A stretch of DNA of 64,000 bases from Amycolatopsis circi. GTDB lineage: Bacteria > Actinomycetota > Actinomycetes > Mycobacteriales > Pseudonocardiaceae. The notes beneath the pieces are model-generated. The model worked only from the letters and a program-made list of their open reading frames with translations, was not told where the DNA came from and did not search any database. Positions 7,881-15,585 of this stretch are shown here, piece by piece. Both the position numbers and the translations under genes were made by a program. The stretch is taken from positions 23,629 through 87,628 of the forward strand of contig NZ_PQIA01000016.1 in the NCBI RefSeq assembly GCF_003385235.1, written 5' to 3'. The stretch's first letter is position 1, and each line of letters begins with the position of its first letter.

Positions 7881-8895
7881 ATGAGCGAGCCCGCGGCCGG
7901 GCGGCCCCAGGCCCGCCGAGGTCGCAAGCACATCGTGCCCGACGCCGGCGCGGGTCCCGTTTCCCGTTTCGCCTGCGAACTGCTGGACTTGAAGCGGGAA
8001 GCGGGCGACCCGTCCTACGACCGCATGCGCACGGAACTCGGCGCGGCGGCGTCGAAATCAGCTCTGTCGGCCGCCACGCGCGGCCGCAGTGCACCGTCCT
8101 GGCCGACGACCTGGGAGTTCGTCCGGAGCCTCGCGGTGACCGGCCTCGGCCGCGACGAGGAGACGGTCCGGCGCGAGTGGCTGGCGCGCTGGGAAGAGGC
8201 GGTCGAAGGGCAGTCGGACCCGGATTGGGCCGAGCCTGCGGCGGACGGGGCGACTGATTCACCGGACCCGGAATTCGATACCTCGGCGCACGCCGATCCG
8301 CCCGGCGCAGGGGACTGGAGCGCAGTTGATGACCCTGCTCCAGTTGAGGGTCAACCCGCCCAGCCATTCGCCGCTCCGGCTGCAGAGCCCGCCCAGGCCA
8401 AGACCCGCCGCTGGGGTTCGATCGTCGTAGCGGCAACCGTGCTGGTCGTCCTCGGACTCGTCGCCGCGGTCGTAGTCCTGGCCACACCGTCCTCCCGCGA
8501 CAAGGAAGCCGCCGCCCCGCACTACCCGCTACACCGGCGACTCGTCCGGCTTCGGCGGCGACGGCCTCTCCGGCGACGTGACCTTCCCGGACGGCGCGAA
8601 AGCCCGCTACGGCCGGACATTCACGAAGATCTGGCGGCTGAAGAACACCGGCTCGGTGCCGTGGCGCAGCCGCTATCTCCAGATCGCGGGCGGCACCACC
8701 GTGCTGTGCCCGTCCCCGCCGCGCGTCCCGGTCCCGGACGCCGAGCCGGGGCAACTGGTCGAGGTGAGCGTCCCGGTGACGCCGACCGGCACCGGCGTCT
8801 GCCACGTCCTGTGGAAGATGGTCGACGAACGCGGCGCGCTGGTGTTTCCGGACCGGACCGGGATTTTCTACCAGGTAACTGTCACGGTGGAGTAG
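7881..8895 (+). pseudogene. HTH-like, single-TM protein with NBR1-type Ig domain, frameshifted
   Basis: Two good reading frames belong to one gene. Part one (7881 to ~8515) has an N-terminal XRE/HTH-like helical region (FACELLDLKREAGDPSY ... PSWPTTWEFVRSLAV), an acidic Pro-rich linker and one TM segment (IVVAATVLVVLGLVAAVVVL, ~175-195). Part two, in another frame, starts near TTRYTGDSSGFGGDG and is an NBR1-like Ig domain (FTKIWRLKNTGSVPWRSRYL) ending at 8895. Dropping one C from the C4 run at 8515-8518 restores continuity (EAAARTTRYTG). Intact homologues would sense inside the cell and present the Ig domain outside. It is either a real pseudogene or a one-base error. ATG 7881 follows GGAGGT at 3 nt; ATG 7860 is the alternative. 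Confidence 0.7.
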
Positions 8896-9435
8896 CCGGA
8901 GAACGCGTCCGGAGTCCATTTCGGACTGTCCACAATCGCGCGTTGCCGCTGGTCACCGCCCCGGGCAAGAAAATCGTACCCTTTTTCCCGTTCGCTCGTT
9001 CCGTTCCGGCTGATTCCATTGTGGACATTTTCCGCCGATGCCCGCTCCGGTCGCGGGACGAATTGGCGAACGGGGAATGGCCGCCGGGAAGCGGTAGCGG
9101 TCACATTACGGCGGGTGTTCGAATCGAACCCTTCGCAGGATCACCCCTCCGGGTGGAGCGAGGGGCAATCCGCCATCGGGGCCTCGGTTCCGGTAGCTCA
9201 GCGTGAGAAAACCGCTTCGGCGAGGCCGCGTTACATCACTCTTTAGTGGTTAAATTGCGATAATTGTGGTCACTGGAACCGGCGGGCGGGCGCGCTGCGC
9301 GACGGATCTTGCTTTGCGTTTCCGGGGCGTCTTGATAATGTCGCGCTCTGCCAGGGACCGACAGTTGTGCTCGGTCACGCGTGGATTCGGGGATCCGTGC
9401 GGCGGCTTCATTCTTGATGTTCGGAAGGACAATTC
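8896..9435. other. 540-nt gene-free stretch before the sortase operon
   Basis: No family-like protein or RNA is seen. The stretch is relatively AT-richer around 8960-9020 and 9230-9270. TTGCTT (9309-9314) and GATAAT (9334-9339), 19 nt apart, are a possible promoter for the downstream operon, leaving a leader of about 90 nt. A GGTAGCTCAG-like word near 9195 resembles a tRNA D-arm but no cloverleaf forms around it. Confidence 0.35.
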
Positions 9436-10263
9436 ATGCGTTCTGCCCTGCTGCGCGGACGGACCGTTGCGGTCGCCGTGCCCGCGCTGGCTCTGCTCGC
9501 CGCCGCCGTCGCCCCGCCGGCGCTCGCCGCCGGGTCGCCCGCCGGCTCGGCTTACGGCGCGTCCGCCTCGGTCTCGCTGCTGCCCGGCGTGCTCGGCGAC
9601 AAGGGGATCACGGTCGACACCGGCAAGATCGCCCCGTCCTCGACAGAGGGCCCGGAGTCCGCGCAGGTGGTGAACGTGCCGCTGAAGGGCCTGGTCACGG
9701 CGAAGGTCATCAGCAGTTCGGCGAAGCAGGACGGCAGCAACGGCCCGGTCGACTCGAAGGCCTCGATCGTCGACGCCGCGCTCCCGGTGCTCGCCCCGCT
9801 CGCCGGTTCCACCCCGAAGGCCCGCGTGATCAGCTCCGAGTGCAAGTCCACTCCGGACGGCATCACCGCCTCGTCCGAGCTGGCCGGCCTCGACCTCGGC
9901 AAGATCGGCAAGATCCCGGTGTCGACCAAGCCGAACCAGAAGCTCGGCATCGACGGCGTGGTGCAGGTGATCGTCAACGAGCAGATCAAGCACTCCGACG
10001 GCAGCCTCACCGTCAACGCGCTGCACATCAAGCTCCTCGGCGGCGACCTCACCGGCGCGCTCGGCAAGGGCGACATCGTGCTCGCCTCGGCCACCTGCGC
10101 CAAGGTCGCGGGCAACCCGACCACCCCGCCCACCACGCCGCCGAGCACCCAGCCGAGCAAGCCGGGCACCCCGCCCGCCGAAGGCCCCGGCCAGGTGACC
10201 GTCGTGCCGGTCGGCGCGCCGGAGACCGGTGACGGTTCGCTGGCCTCGGCGATCGTCAAGTGA
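9436..10263 (+). CDS. Secreted choice-of-anchor-P-type protein with C-terminal APETG
   Basis: A 275-residue exported protein. The signal peptide ends near ALAAGS (residue ~32). The mature body is a beta-rich choice-of-anchor-type domain (ASASVSLLPGVLGDKGITVDTG ...; two Cys in SSECKS and SATCAK). A Thr/Pro-rich linker (~226-245) precedes the tail VGAPETGDGSLASAIVK. APETG (261-265) looks like a sortase recognition motif, but there is no following hydrophobic segment or basic tail. The next gene, overlapping by 4 nt (GTGA), encodes a class F sortase, so a substrate/enzyme relation is attractive but unproven. Confidence 0.7.
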   Translation: MRSALLRGRTVAVAVPALALLAAAVAPPALAAGSPAGSAYGASASVSLLPGVLGDKGITVDTGKIAPSSTEGPESAQVVNVPLKGLVTAKVISSSAKQDGSNGPVDSKASIVDAALPVLAPLAGSTPKARVISSECKSTPDGITASSELAGLDLGKIGKIPVSTKPNQKLGIDGVVQVIVNEQIKHSDGSLTVNALHIKLLGGDLTGALGKGDIVLASATCAKVAGNPTTPPTTPPSTQPSKPGTPPAEGPGQVTVVPVGAPETGDGSLASAIVK

Positions 10264-10841
10264 CGCGTTCCCGGTTCGGGCTTTTCGCGCTCCTGCTGGC
10301 GTTCGTCGCGAACTTCGCCCTGCTGGGCTGCGGTTCGGCGGATACCCCGCCCGCCGCGGCCCCGGCGAGTTCCGCGGCGGCCGCGCAGCAGATCGCGGAC
10401 CCGGTCTCGCTCGACGTTCCCAGCATCGACGCGCATTCGTCGCTGGTGCCGCTCGGCCTCAACGACGACAAGACCGTCCAGGTGCCGCCGGTCGACCAGC
10501 CGCTGCAGGCGGGCTGGTACCACTTCGGCCCCAAGCCGGGCCAGGTCGGACCGGCGGTCGTCCTCGGCCACATCGACGGCAACCACCAGAAGGGCATTTT
10601 CTGGCGGCTGCACGAGATGAAGCAGGGCGACAAGGTCCTCATCGGGCGCAAGGACGGCTCGAAGGCCTCGTTCACGGTGACCAAGGTGGACCAGATCGCG
10701 AAGAAGACGTTCCCCACCGAAGCCGTGTACGGCAACACCACCGACTCGCAGATCCGCTTGATCACCTGCGGCGGTGCGTTCGACGCCGAGAAGAAGAGCT
10801 ATCTCGACAACATCATCGTGTACGGCACGCTCGACAGCTGA
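10260..10841 (+). CDS. Class F sortase (lipoprotein type)
   Basis: A 193-residue exported sortase-fold protein. The N-terminus has a hydrophobic helix and a lipobox (ALLGC, Cys24), so it is probably lipid-anchored outside the membrane. The catalytic pair is visible: His104 in LGHIDG and Cys170 in LITCGG, with Arg166 close by. The DNIIVYGTL end is typical of class F. Sortases cleave LPXTG-like motifs and attach proteins to peptidoglycan or act as hydrolases; class F substrates are mostly unknown. The start overlaps the stop of the upstream exported protein (GTGA), so the two are coupled. A strong hairpin follows the gene. Confidence 0.85.
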   Translation: MTRSRFGLFALLLAFVANFALLGCGSADTPPAAAPASSAAAAQQIADPVSLDVPSIDAHSSLVPLGLNDDKTVQVPPVDQPLQAGWYHFGPKPGQVGPAVVLGHIDGNHQKGIFWRLHEMKQGDKVLIGRKDGSKASFTVTKVDQIAKKTFPTEAVYGNTTDSQIRLITCGGAFDAEKKSYLDNIIVYGTLDS

Positions 10842-10854
10842 GCGACTGATACCG

Positions 10855-10894
10855 GGGCCTCGTCGTTTCGCGCTCGGGCGAAGCGGCGGGGCCC
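10855..10894. terminator. Bidirectional hairpin between sortase and MarR genes
   Basis: A 17-bp stem (with a few G-T pairs) from GGGCC at 10855 to GGCCC ending 10894 with a 6-nt loop, followed by TTT. It lies between convergent stops at 10841 and 10899 and can serve both strands. Confidence 0.75.
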
Positions 10895-10898
10895 TTTG

Positions 10899-11393
10899 TC
10901 ATTCCCCGGAGAGTTCCTCGGTCGCGGCCCGGCCCGCTTCGGCGGTGCGGCGGAGGAACCCGGCGATCAGCATGAGTTCGTCTTCGGTGTAGCCCGCGCA
11001 CAGGTCGTCCATGGCTGAGTTCATGCCGCCGTACACGCGGAACAGTTCTTGAGTGCGCCCCGGCACCGCCCGGACGGTGACCGCGCGCCGGTCGGCCGCG
11101 TCGGGATCCCGTTCGCGCACCACCCATCCGCCCCGCTGCAAACGGTCGAGGATGCCGGTCACGGTCGCCGGGTGCAGGCCCGCGCGGCGGGCGAGCGCGC
11201 TCGGGCTCAGCGGTCCGGCGGACGAGATCAGTTCGAGGCAGTCAAGGTCGACGTCCTTGAGCTTCAGCCGTCCGCCGACCTGGTGGTTCAGCAGCGACAG
11301 CTGATTGCGCAGTTCGCGCAGCGACTCCTTGAGGGCCACCGTGGTGCGCCGCCTGCGCCGCGCCGTGTCCGTCCCGGATGCTCCGGAAGCCAT
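10899..11393 (-). CDS. MarR family transcriptional regulator
   Basis: A 164-residue winged-helix regulator. After a basic N-terminus the MarR fold is clear: LDLISSAGPLSPSALARR-type helices (here DLDCLELISSAGPLSPSALA), recognition helix HPATVTGILDRLQRGGWV and wing ERDPDAADRRAVTVRAV, then a C-terminal dimerisation helix. MarR proteins usually sense phenolic or other lipophilic ligands. The target is not evident: the next genes upstream on the same strand and divergently encode a small protein and a GlcD-like oxidase. Start at ATG 11393 with GGAG just upstream. Confidence 0.85.
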   Translation of the reverse strand: MASGASGTDTARRRRRTTVALKESLRELRNQLSLLNHQVGGRLKLKDVDLDCLELISSAGPLSPSALARRAGLHPATVTGILDRLQRGGWVVRERDPDAADRRAVTVRAVPGRTQELFRVYGGMNSAMDDLCAGYTEDELMLIAGFLRRTAEAGRAATEELSGE

Positions 11394-11435
11394 CTGCTCC
11401 GCCTTCCCCTTTTCCCGCTGGTCAGCGTAGCCGGG

Positions 11436-11678
11436 TCAGGCGGCGGCGAGCAGCGCTTCCCCGGCCGGGGTCAGCACGGCGGGCACCGGTTGCCCGGCCC
11501 GCCCCGGTTCCGTCGCGCGCAGCAGCCCGGCGTGCGCCAGCGCGTGCGCGGTGAACTGGTCGCTGCAGGGCAGGCCGTCGACGAACAAATCCGGTTCGCA
11601 GCTGCAGGTCAGCCGTCCGCGCCCGGCGGCGACGGCACGCAGCATCGAGATTCCGCGGCGGGTGACGGTGGTGTTCAT
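11436..11678 (-). CDS. Small conserved-looking hypothetical protein
   Basis: An 80-residue protein with ATG 11678 preceded by a strong GAGGAGG. Features: N-terminal helix TRRGISMLRAVAAGRG, a Cys-rich middle (LTCSCEPDLFVDGLPCSDQ) and a C-terminal LTPAGEALLAAA. The start and end resemble a minimal winged helix, and the CxC...C cluster could bind metal. I know of similar small proteins in this genus-level group but no function. It is transcribed divergently from the GlcD-like oxidase and lies 42 nt upstream of the marR gene. Confidence 0.6.
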   Translation of the reverse strand: MNTTVTRRGISMLRAVAAGRGRLTCSCEPDLFVDGLPCSDQFTAHALAHAGLLRATEPGRAGQPVPAVLTPAGEALLAAA

Positions 11679-11778
11679 GGCTGCCTCCTCGAAGCTCTCG
11701 CCCATACGTCGAACGAGCAGCCCGGATTTCGACCTAACCTGACGAGGGAAAGCAGACCGGAACAACGCGGGAGCCCCC

Positions 11779-13152
11779 ATGCTGATCGACGACCTGCACA
11801 CCGTCCTGCCGGACGACCGGATCGTGCAGGACCCCGATGTGCTGCGCAGCTTCGCGCACGACGAGGCGGAGTGGGCCCCGTATGGCGAGCCAGCGGTCCT
11901 GGTCCGCCCGCGCACCGCGGACGAGGTGCAGGCGATCGTGCGGCAGTGCATCAAGCACGGCACGCCGGTGGTGCCGCGCGGCGCCGGAACCGGGCTGTCC
12001 GGCGGGGCGAACGCGCTGTCCGGATGCGTTGTCCTGGCGACCGACCGGATGACCACGATCAAGGAAGTCGACCCGGTGGAACGGCTCGCCGTGGTCGAAC
12101 CGGGCGTGGTCAACGACGATCTCCGCGCGGCCTGTGCGGAACAAGGGCTGTGGTATCCGCCGGACCCGGCCAGTTCGCCGTGGTCGACGATCGGCGGCAA
12201 CGTCGCGACCAACGCGGGCGGCGTGTGCTGCGTGAAGTACGGCGTCACTCGCGACTACGTGCTCGGGCTGCAGGTCGTCACCGGCACCGGCGAACTCGTC
12301 CGGCTCGGCCGCCGTACCGCGAAGGGCGTGGCCGGGTACGACCTCGCCGGGCTGATGGTCGGGTCGGAGGGAACGCTCGGCGTCATCACCGAAATCACCG
12401 TGCGGTTGCGGGCGAAGCGCGCGCCGGAGGCGACCGTCGCCGGGTATTTCGACTCGACGGTCGCGGCGGGGGAGGCGGCTGCGGCGATTCGCGCGGCCGG
12501 GATCGTGCCCTCGGCGCTGGAACTGGTGGACCGGCATTGCCTGGCCGCGGTAGATGCCTGGAAGAACATGGGCCTGTCCGCCGACGCGAACGTGGTGCTG
12601 CTCGGCCGCAGCGACGTGCCGGGCGGGCACGAGGCCGCGGTGATGGTGGAGTGCTTCGAAAAGGCGGGCGCGACCTGGGCCGCGCAGTCGACCGACGAGG
12701 CCGAGGCGGACGCGTTGTTCGCCGCGCGACGGCTTGCGTACCCGGCGCTCGAACGGCTCGGCCCGGTGCTCACCGAGGACGTCTGCGTGCCGACGCATCT
12801 GGTGCCGGAAATGCTCGCCCGGATCGATTCGGCCGCGCAACGGCACGACACGCGAATCGCCAATATCGCGCATATCGGCGACGGAAATCTGCATCCGCTG
12901 CTGATCACGCCGACCGGGGACGACGACGCGCAGCGCCGCGCGCAGGCCGCGTTCGACGACATCGTCGCCGACGCACTCGAACTCGGCGGCACGGTGACCG
13001 GCGAGCACGGCGTAGGCCTGCTGAAGCGGCCCGGGCTGGAGAAAGAGCTGGGACCAGCGGTTCTCGACCTGCACCACGCGGTCAAGAACGCCCTCGACCC
13101 GCACGGGATCCTCAATCCCGGAAAGGTCGTCGGAGGTGCCGCACAGCGGTAA
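11779..13152 (+). CDS. FAD-linked oxidase, GlcD/D-lactate dehydrogenase type
   Basis: A 457-residue flavoprotein of the VAO/GlcD family. The PP-loop FAD motif is VVPRGAGTGLSGGAN (~64-78). The rest of the FAD domain contains DPASSPWSTIGGNVATNAGG and GLMVGSEGTLGVITEITVRL. The C-terminal cap carries IANIAHIGDGNLHPLLITP, with the metal and substrate-binding histidines, and VTGEHGVGLLKRPGLEKELG. It should oxidise an alpha-hydroxy acid such as glycolate or D-lactate in the cytosol or at the membrane; the substrate is not decided by sequence. ATG 11779 follows GGGAG. No GlcE/GlcF partner genes are adjacent, so it is the single-subunit type. Confidence 0.85.
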   Translation: MLIDDLHTVLPDDRIVQDPDVLRSFAHDEAEWAPYGEPAVLVRPRTADEVQAIVRQCIKHGTPVVPRGAGTGLSGGANALSGCVVLATDRMTTIKEVDPVERLAVVEPGVVNDDLRAACAEQGLWYPPDPASSPWSTIGGNVATNAGGVCCVKYGVTRDYVLGLQVVTGTGELVRLGRRTAKGVAGYDLAGLMVGSEGTLGVITEITVRLRAKRAPEATVAGYFDSTVAAGEAAAAIRAAGIVPSALELVDRHCLAAVDAWKNMGLSADANVVLLGRSDVPGGHEAAVMVECFEKAGATWAAQSTDEAEADALFAARRLAYPALERLGPVLTEDVCVPTHLVPEMLARIDSAAQRHDTRIANIAHIGDGNLHPLLITPTGDDDAQRRAQAAFDDIVADALELGGTVTGEHGVGLLKRPGLEKELGPAVLDLHHAVKNALDPHGILNPGKVVGGAAQR

Positions 13153-13243
13153 CTCGACCGAGTGAAAGTAAACAGTCCACAAAGGATAGTCATCCGTTTG
13201 TGACCCTTGTCTCCCAGTCGTTTTCTTTTGTTGGTTGCCTACC

Positions 13244-13270
13244 GCAAGCAACTTGCTTAGCCTAGCTAAG
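13244..13270. promoter_or_regulatory. Double inverted repeat upstream of MFS exporter
   Basis: Two abutting palindromes: GCAAG-CAA-CTTGC (13244-13256) and CTTAGC-CTA-GCTAAG (13256-13270). They end 28 nt before the GTG of the exporter, where a repressor would sit. Centred on 13261 the region matches 12 of 19 positions of the IdeR/DtxR iron box, weak but checkable. Confidence 0.5.
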
Positions 13271-13298
13271 GGAACGGCTGGGAGAGGGGTTTTCGACA

Positions 13299-15065
13299 GT
13301 GGCGGAGCGCAGGACGTATTCGATCGCGGAACTCGGTCCGCGGTACAAGTGGATCGCGCTGTCCAACACGACGCTCGGGATGCTGATCGCGACGATCAAC
13401 TCGTCGATCGTGCTGATCGCGCTGCCCGACATCTTCAAGGGCATCGGCATCAACCCGCTGGAGCCGTCGAACACGAGCTATCTGCTGTGGATGATCATGG
13501 GCTTCCTCGTGGTCACCGCGGTGCTGGTGGTGGCGTTCGGCAGGCTCGGCGACATGTACGGCCGGGCGAGGATGTACAACCTCGGCTTCGCCGTGTTCAC
13601 CGTTTCCTCGATCATGCTGGCGATCACCTGGTTCGACGGCGACGCGGCCGCGCTGTGGCTGATCGGCTGGCGGATCGTGCAGGGCGTCGGCGGCGCGCTC
13701 CGGATGGCGAACTCGTCGGCCATCCTCACCGACGCTTTCCCGGCCAACCAGCGCGGGCTCGCGCTCGGCATGAACGGCGTCGCGGCCATCGCGGGCTCGT
13801 TCCTCGGCCTCGTGGTCGGCGGCGTGCTCGCGCCGGTGAACTGGAACCTGATCTTCCTGGTGTCGGTGCCGTTCGGCGTCATCGGCACCGTCTGGGCGTA
13901 CCTCAAACTGCACGACACCGGCGTCCGCCAGCACGCGAAAATGGACTGGTGGGGCAACATCACCTTCGCCGTCGGCCTCATCGCGGTGCTGGTGGGCATC
14001 ACCTACGGAATCCAGCCGTACGGGACTTCGCAGACCGGCTGGGGCAGCCCGATGGTGCTGTCCTGCCTGATCGGCGGCGTCGCGGTGCTGCTCGCGTTCG
14101 TCGTGATCGAGACGAAGGTGCCCAACCCGCTGTTCCGGCTGTCGCTGTTCCGGATCCGCTCGTTCAGCTGGGGCAACCTGGCGAACCTGACCGCGTCGCT
14201 CGGCCGCGGCGGGCTGCAGTTCGTGCTGATCATCTGGCTGCAGGGAATCTGGTTGCCGCAGCACGGTTTCACCTTCGAGCAGACGCCGCTGTGGGCCGGG
14301 ATCTACATGCTCCCGCTGACCATCGGCTTCCTGGTGGCCGCGCCGACGTCCGGCATCCTGTCCGACCGGATCGGCAGCCGCCTGCTCGCCTCCAGCGGCC
14401 TGGTCATCACCGCGCTCACCTTCCTGCTGCTGACCCTGCTCCCGGTGAACTTCAACTACTGGGCGTTCGCCGGGATCCTGCTGCTCAACGGCATCGGGAT
14501 GGGCATGTTCTCCTCGCCCAACCGCGCCGAGGTGATGAACAGCCTGCCCGCCGACGCGCGAGGTTCCGGCGCGGGCATGATGACGACCTTCCAGAACGCG
14601 GCGATGGTGCTGTCGATCGGCTTCTTCTTCAGCCTGATCATCGCCGGTCTGTCGGACCACCTGCCGATCGCGATGTCGCAGGGCCTGACCCAGCACGGCG
14701 TCCCCGAGGCGGCCGCACAACAGGTCGCGCACCTGCCGGCGGTCGCGGTGCTGTTCGCGGCTTTCCTCGGGTACAACCCGATCCAGCAGCTGCTGGGCGG
14801 CCAGCTGGGCAGTCTGCCCGCGGACCAGGCGAGCTTCCTGACCGGACGCAGCTTCTTCCCGAACCTGATCTCGGGCCCGTTCCAGGACGGCCTCGCGGTG
14901 GCGTTCGGCTTCGCGATCGTGGTGTGCCTGATCGGCGCCGTGGCGTCGCTGCTGACGAAGGACACGAAGAAGTCGTCGGAGTCGGTGGGCGAGGAACTGG
15001 CCGCGGTGGCCGGGGAATCCGGCGGTGGGCCCAGCGAGCTGGTTTCTCCCCGGAGCGACCGGTAG
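13299..15065 (+). CDS. MFS transporter, DHA2 (14-TM) drug exporter type
   Basis: A 588-residue membrane protein. Multiple hydrophobic helices begin at residue ~20 (WIALSNTTLGMLIATINSSI), the DHA2 motif D1 region. Motif A is GRLGDMYGRARMYN after TM2, and motif C-like glycine-rich helices (AIAGSFLGLVVGGVLAPVNW) are present. The length and helix count suit the 14-TM H+-antiport family, exporting hydrophobic or cationic compounds across the cytoplasmic membrane. GTG 13299 has GGGAGAGG upstream. No regulator gene is adjacent, but a double inverted repeat lies before the start. The stop abuts a 21-bp palindrome. Confidence 0.85.
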   Translation: MAERRTYSIAELGPRYKWIALSNTTLGMLIATINSSIVLIALPDIFKGIGINPLEPSNTSYLLWMIMGFLVVTAVLVVAFGRLGDMYGRARMYNLGFAVFTVSSIMLAITWFDGDAAALWLIGWRIVQGVGGALRMANSSAILTDAFPANQRGLALGMNGVAAIAGSFLGLVVGGVLAPVNWNLIFLVSVPFGVIGTVWAYLKLHDTGVRQHAKMDWWGNITFAVGLIAVLVGITYGIQPYGTSQTGWGSPMVLSCLIGGVAVLLAFVVIETKVPNPLFRLSLFRIRSFSWGNLANLTASLGRGGLQFVLIIWLQGIWLPQHGFTFEQTPLWAGIYMLPLTIGFLVAAPTSGILSDRIGSRLLASSGLVITALTFLLLTLLPVNFNYWAFAGILLLNGIGMGMFSSPNRAEVMNSLPADARGSGAGMMTTFQNAAMVLSIGFFFSLIIAGLSDHLPIAMSQGLTQHGVPEAAAQQVAHLPAVAVLFAAFLGYNPIQQLLGGQLGSLPADQASFLTGRSFFPNLISGPFQDGLAVAFGFAIVVCLIGAVASLLTKDTKKSSESVGEELAAVAGESGGGPSELVSPRSDR

Positions 15066-15109
15066 TCGTGAGTGGCAATCCCGGTTCTAACCGGGATTGC
15101 CACTCACGA
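15066..15109. repeat. Palindrome family I, copy A
   Basis: Perfect 21-bp arms: TCGTGAGTGGCAATCCCGGTT, then CT, then its reverse complement. It starts directly after the MFS stop codon and contains the stop (15104-15106) of the convergent DUF1737 gene. Related copies lie at 29579, 37190 and 39237. It can act as a bidirectional terminator. Confidence 0.9.
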
Positions 15110-15298
15110 GGTCTCTGGCCAGAGCACGGCTTGGGCAACGATGACGTTCTCGCCGTTGCAGGTCAGCGCGGGCCCCTCATGCAGGCGATAGCCGAGCGCG
15201 AGGGCTTCGCTGACCCGGCGGCAGAACGCAGCGTCGTCGGGACCGGTGAGGACTCGGTAGGCGGGCAGTCCGTCTGGGGGTTGGCTCATGGCGGTCAT
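15104..15298 (-). CDS. DUF1737 domain protein
   Basis: A 64-residue protein. The sequence LPAYRVLTGPDDAAFCRRVSEALALGYRLHEGPALT is a typical DUF1737 core (YRxxTG...V...L..GW.LxGGP) and is followed by VIVAQAVLW. Role unknown. The start ATG 15298 overlaps the stop of the upstream, frameshifted gene (ATGA), which argues that both once formed one translational unit. The stop codon is provided by the family I palindrome. Confidence 0.75.
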   Translation of the reverse strand: MTAMSQPPDGLPAYRVLTGPDDAAFCRRVSEALALGYRLHEGPALTCNGENVIVAQAVLWPETS

Positions 15299-15556
15299 GA
15301 TTTCAGGTTGGCCGCTGTGGTGGCTACGAAGATCGCTACGGATTTCCGTTGCTCCGGCGAATTCTCCAGAGGCATCGGGAGGTCGGCGATGTGCTCCAGG
15401 ACCTCCAGGGCGACGGCGAACTCCTTGCTGTCGGGCCAGACCAGAAGCAGCTTGTGCTTGGGGAGACAGCGCAGACCTTCCCAGAGGGAATCGTCGAGGG
15501 GCGTCCCACACGTCGAACTTGCCCAGCGGAGGATCCGTCGGCAGCTGCATCTCCAC
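15295..15556 (-). pseudogene. Frameshifted gene upstream of DUF1737
   Basis: From GTG 15556 (or ATG 15550) one frame gives QLPTDPPLGKFDVWDA. A second frame then gives LDDSLWEGLRCLPKHKLLLV, followed by WPDSKEFAVALEVLEHIADL, ending at 15295. Removing one base from the G4 run at 15498-15501 (C4 on the coding strand) fuses them into one ~86-residue protein. The product is unrecognised: small, soluble, alpha/beta in appearance. It lies 29 nt after the MFS stop and is coupled to DUF1737, so it is the third gene of this operon. Confidence 0.6.
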
Positions 15557-15585
15557 CTGACGGAAGAACGACTTCCCTAGCCGCG

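Noticed and set aside
9110..9240. GTTCGAATC and GGTAGCTCAG words reminiscent of tRNA arms
   Set aside because: They are in the wrong order for one tRNA and no acceptor or anticodon stem forms.
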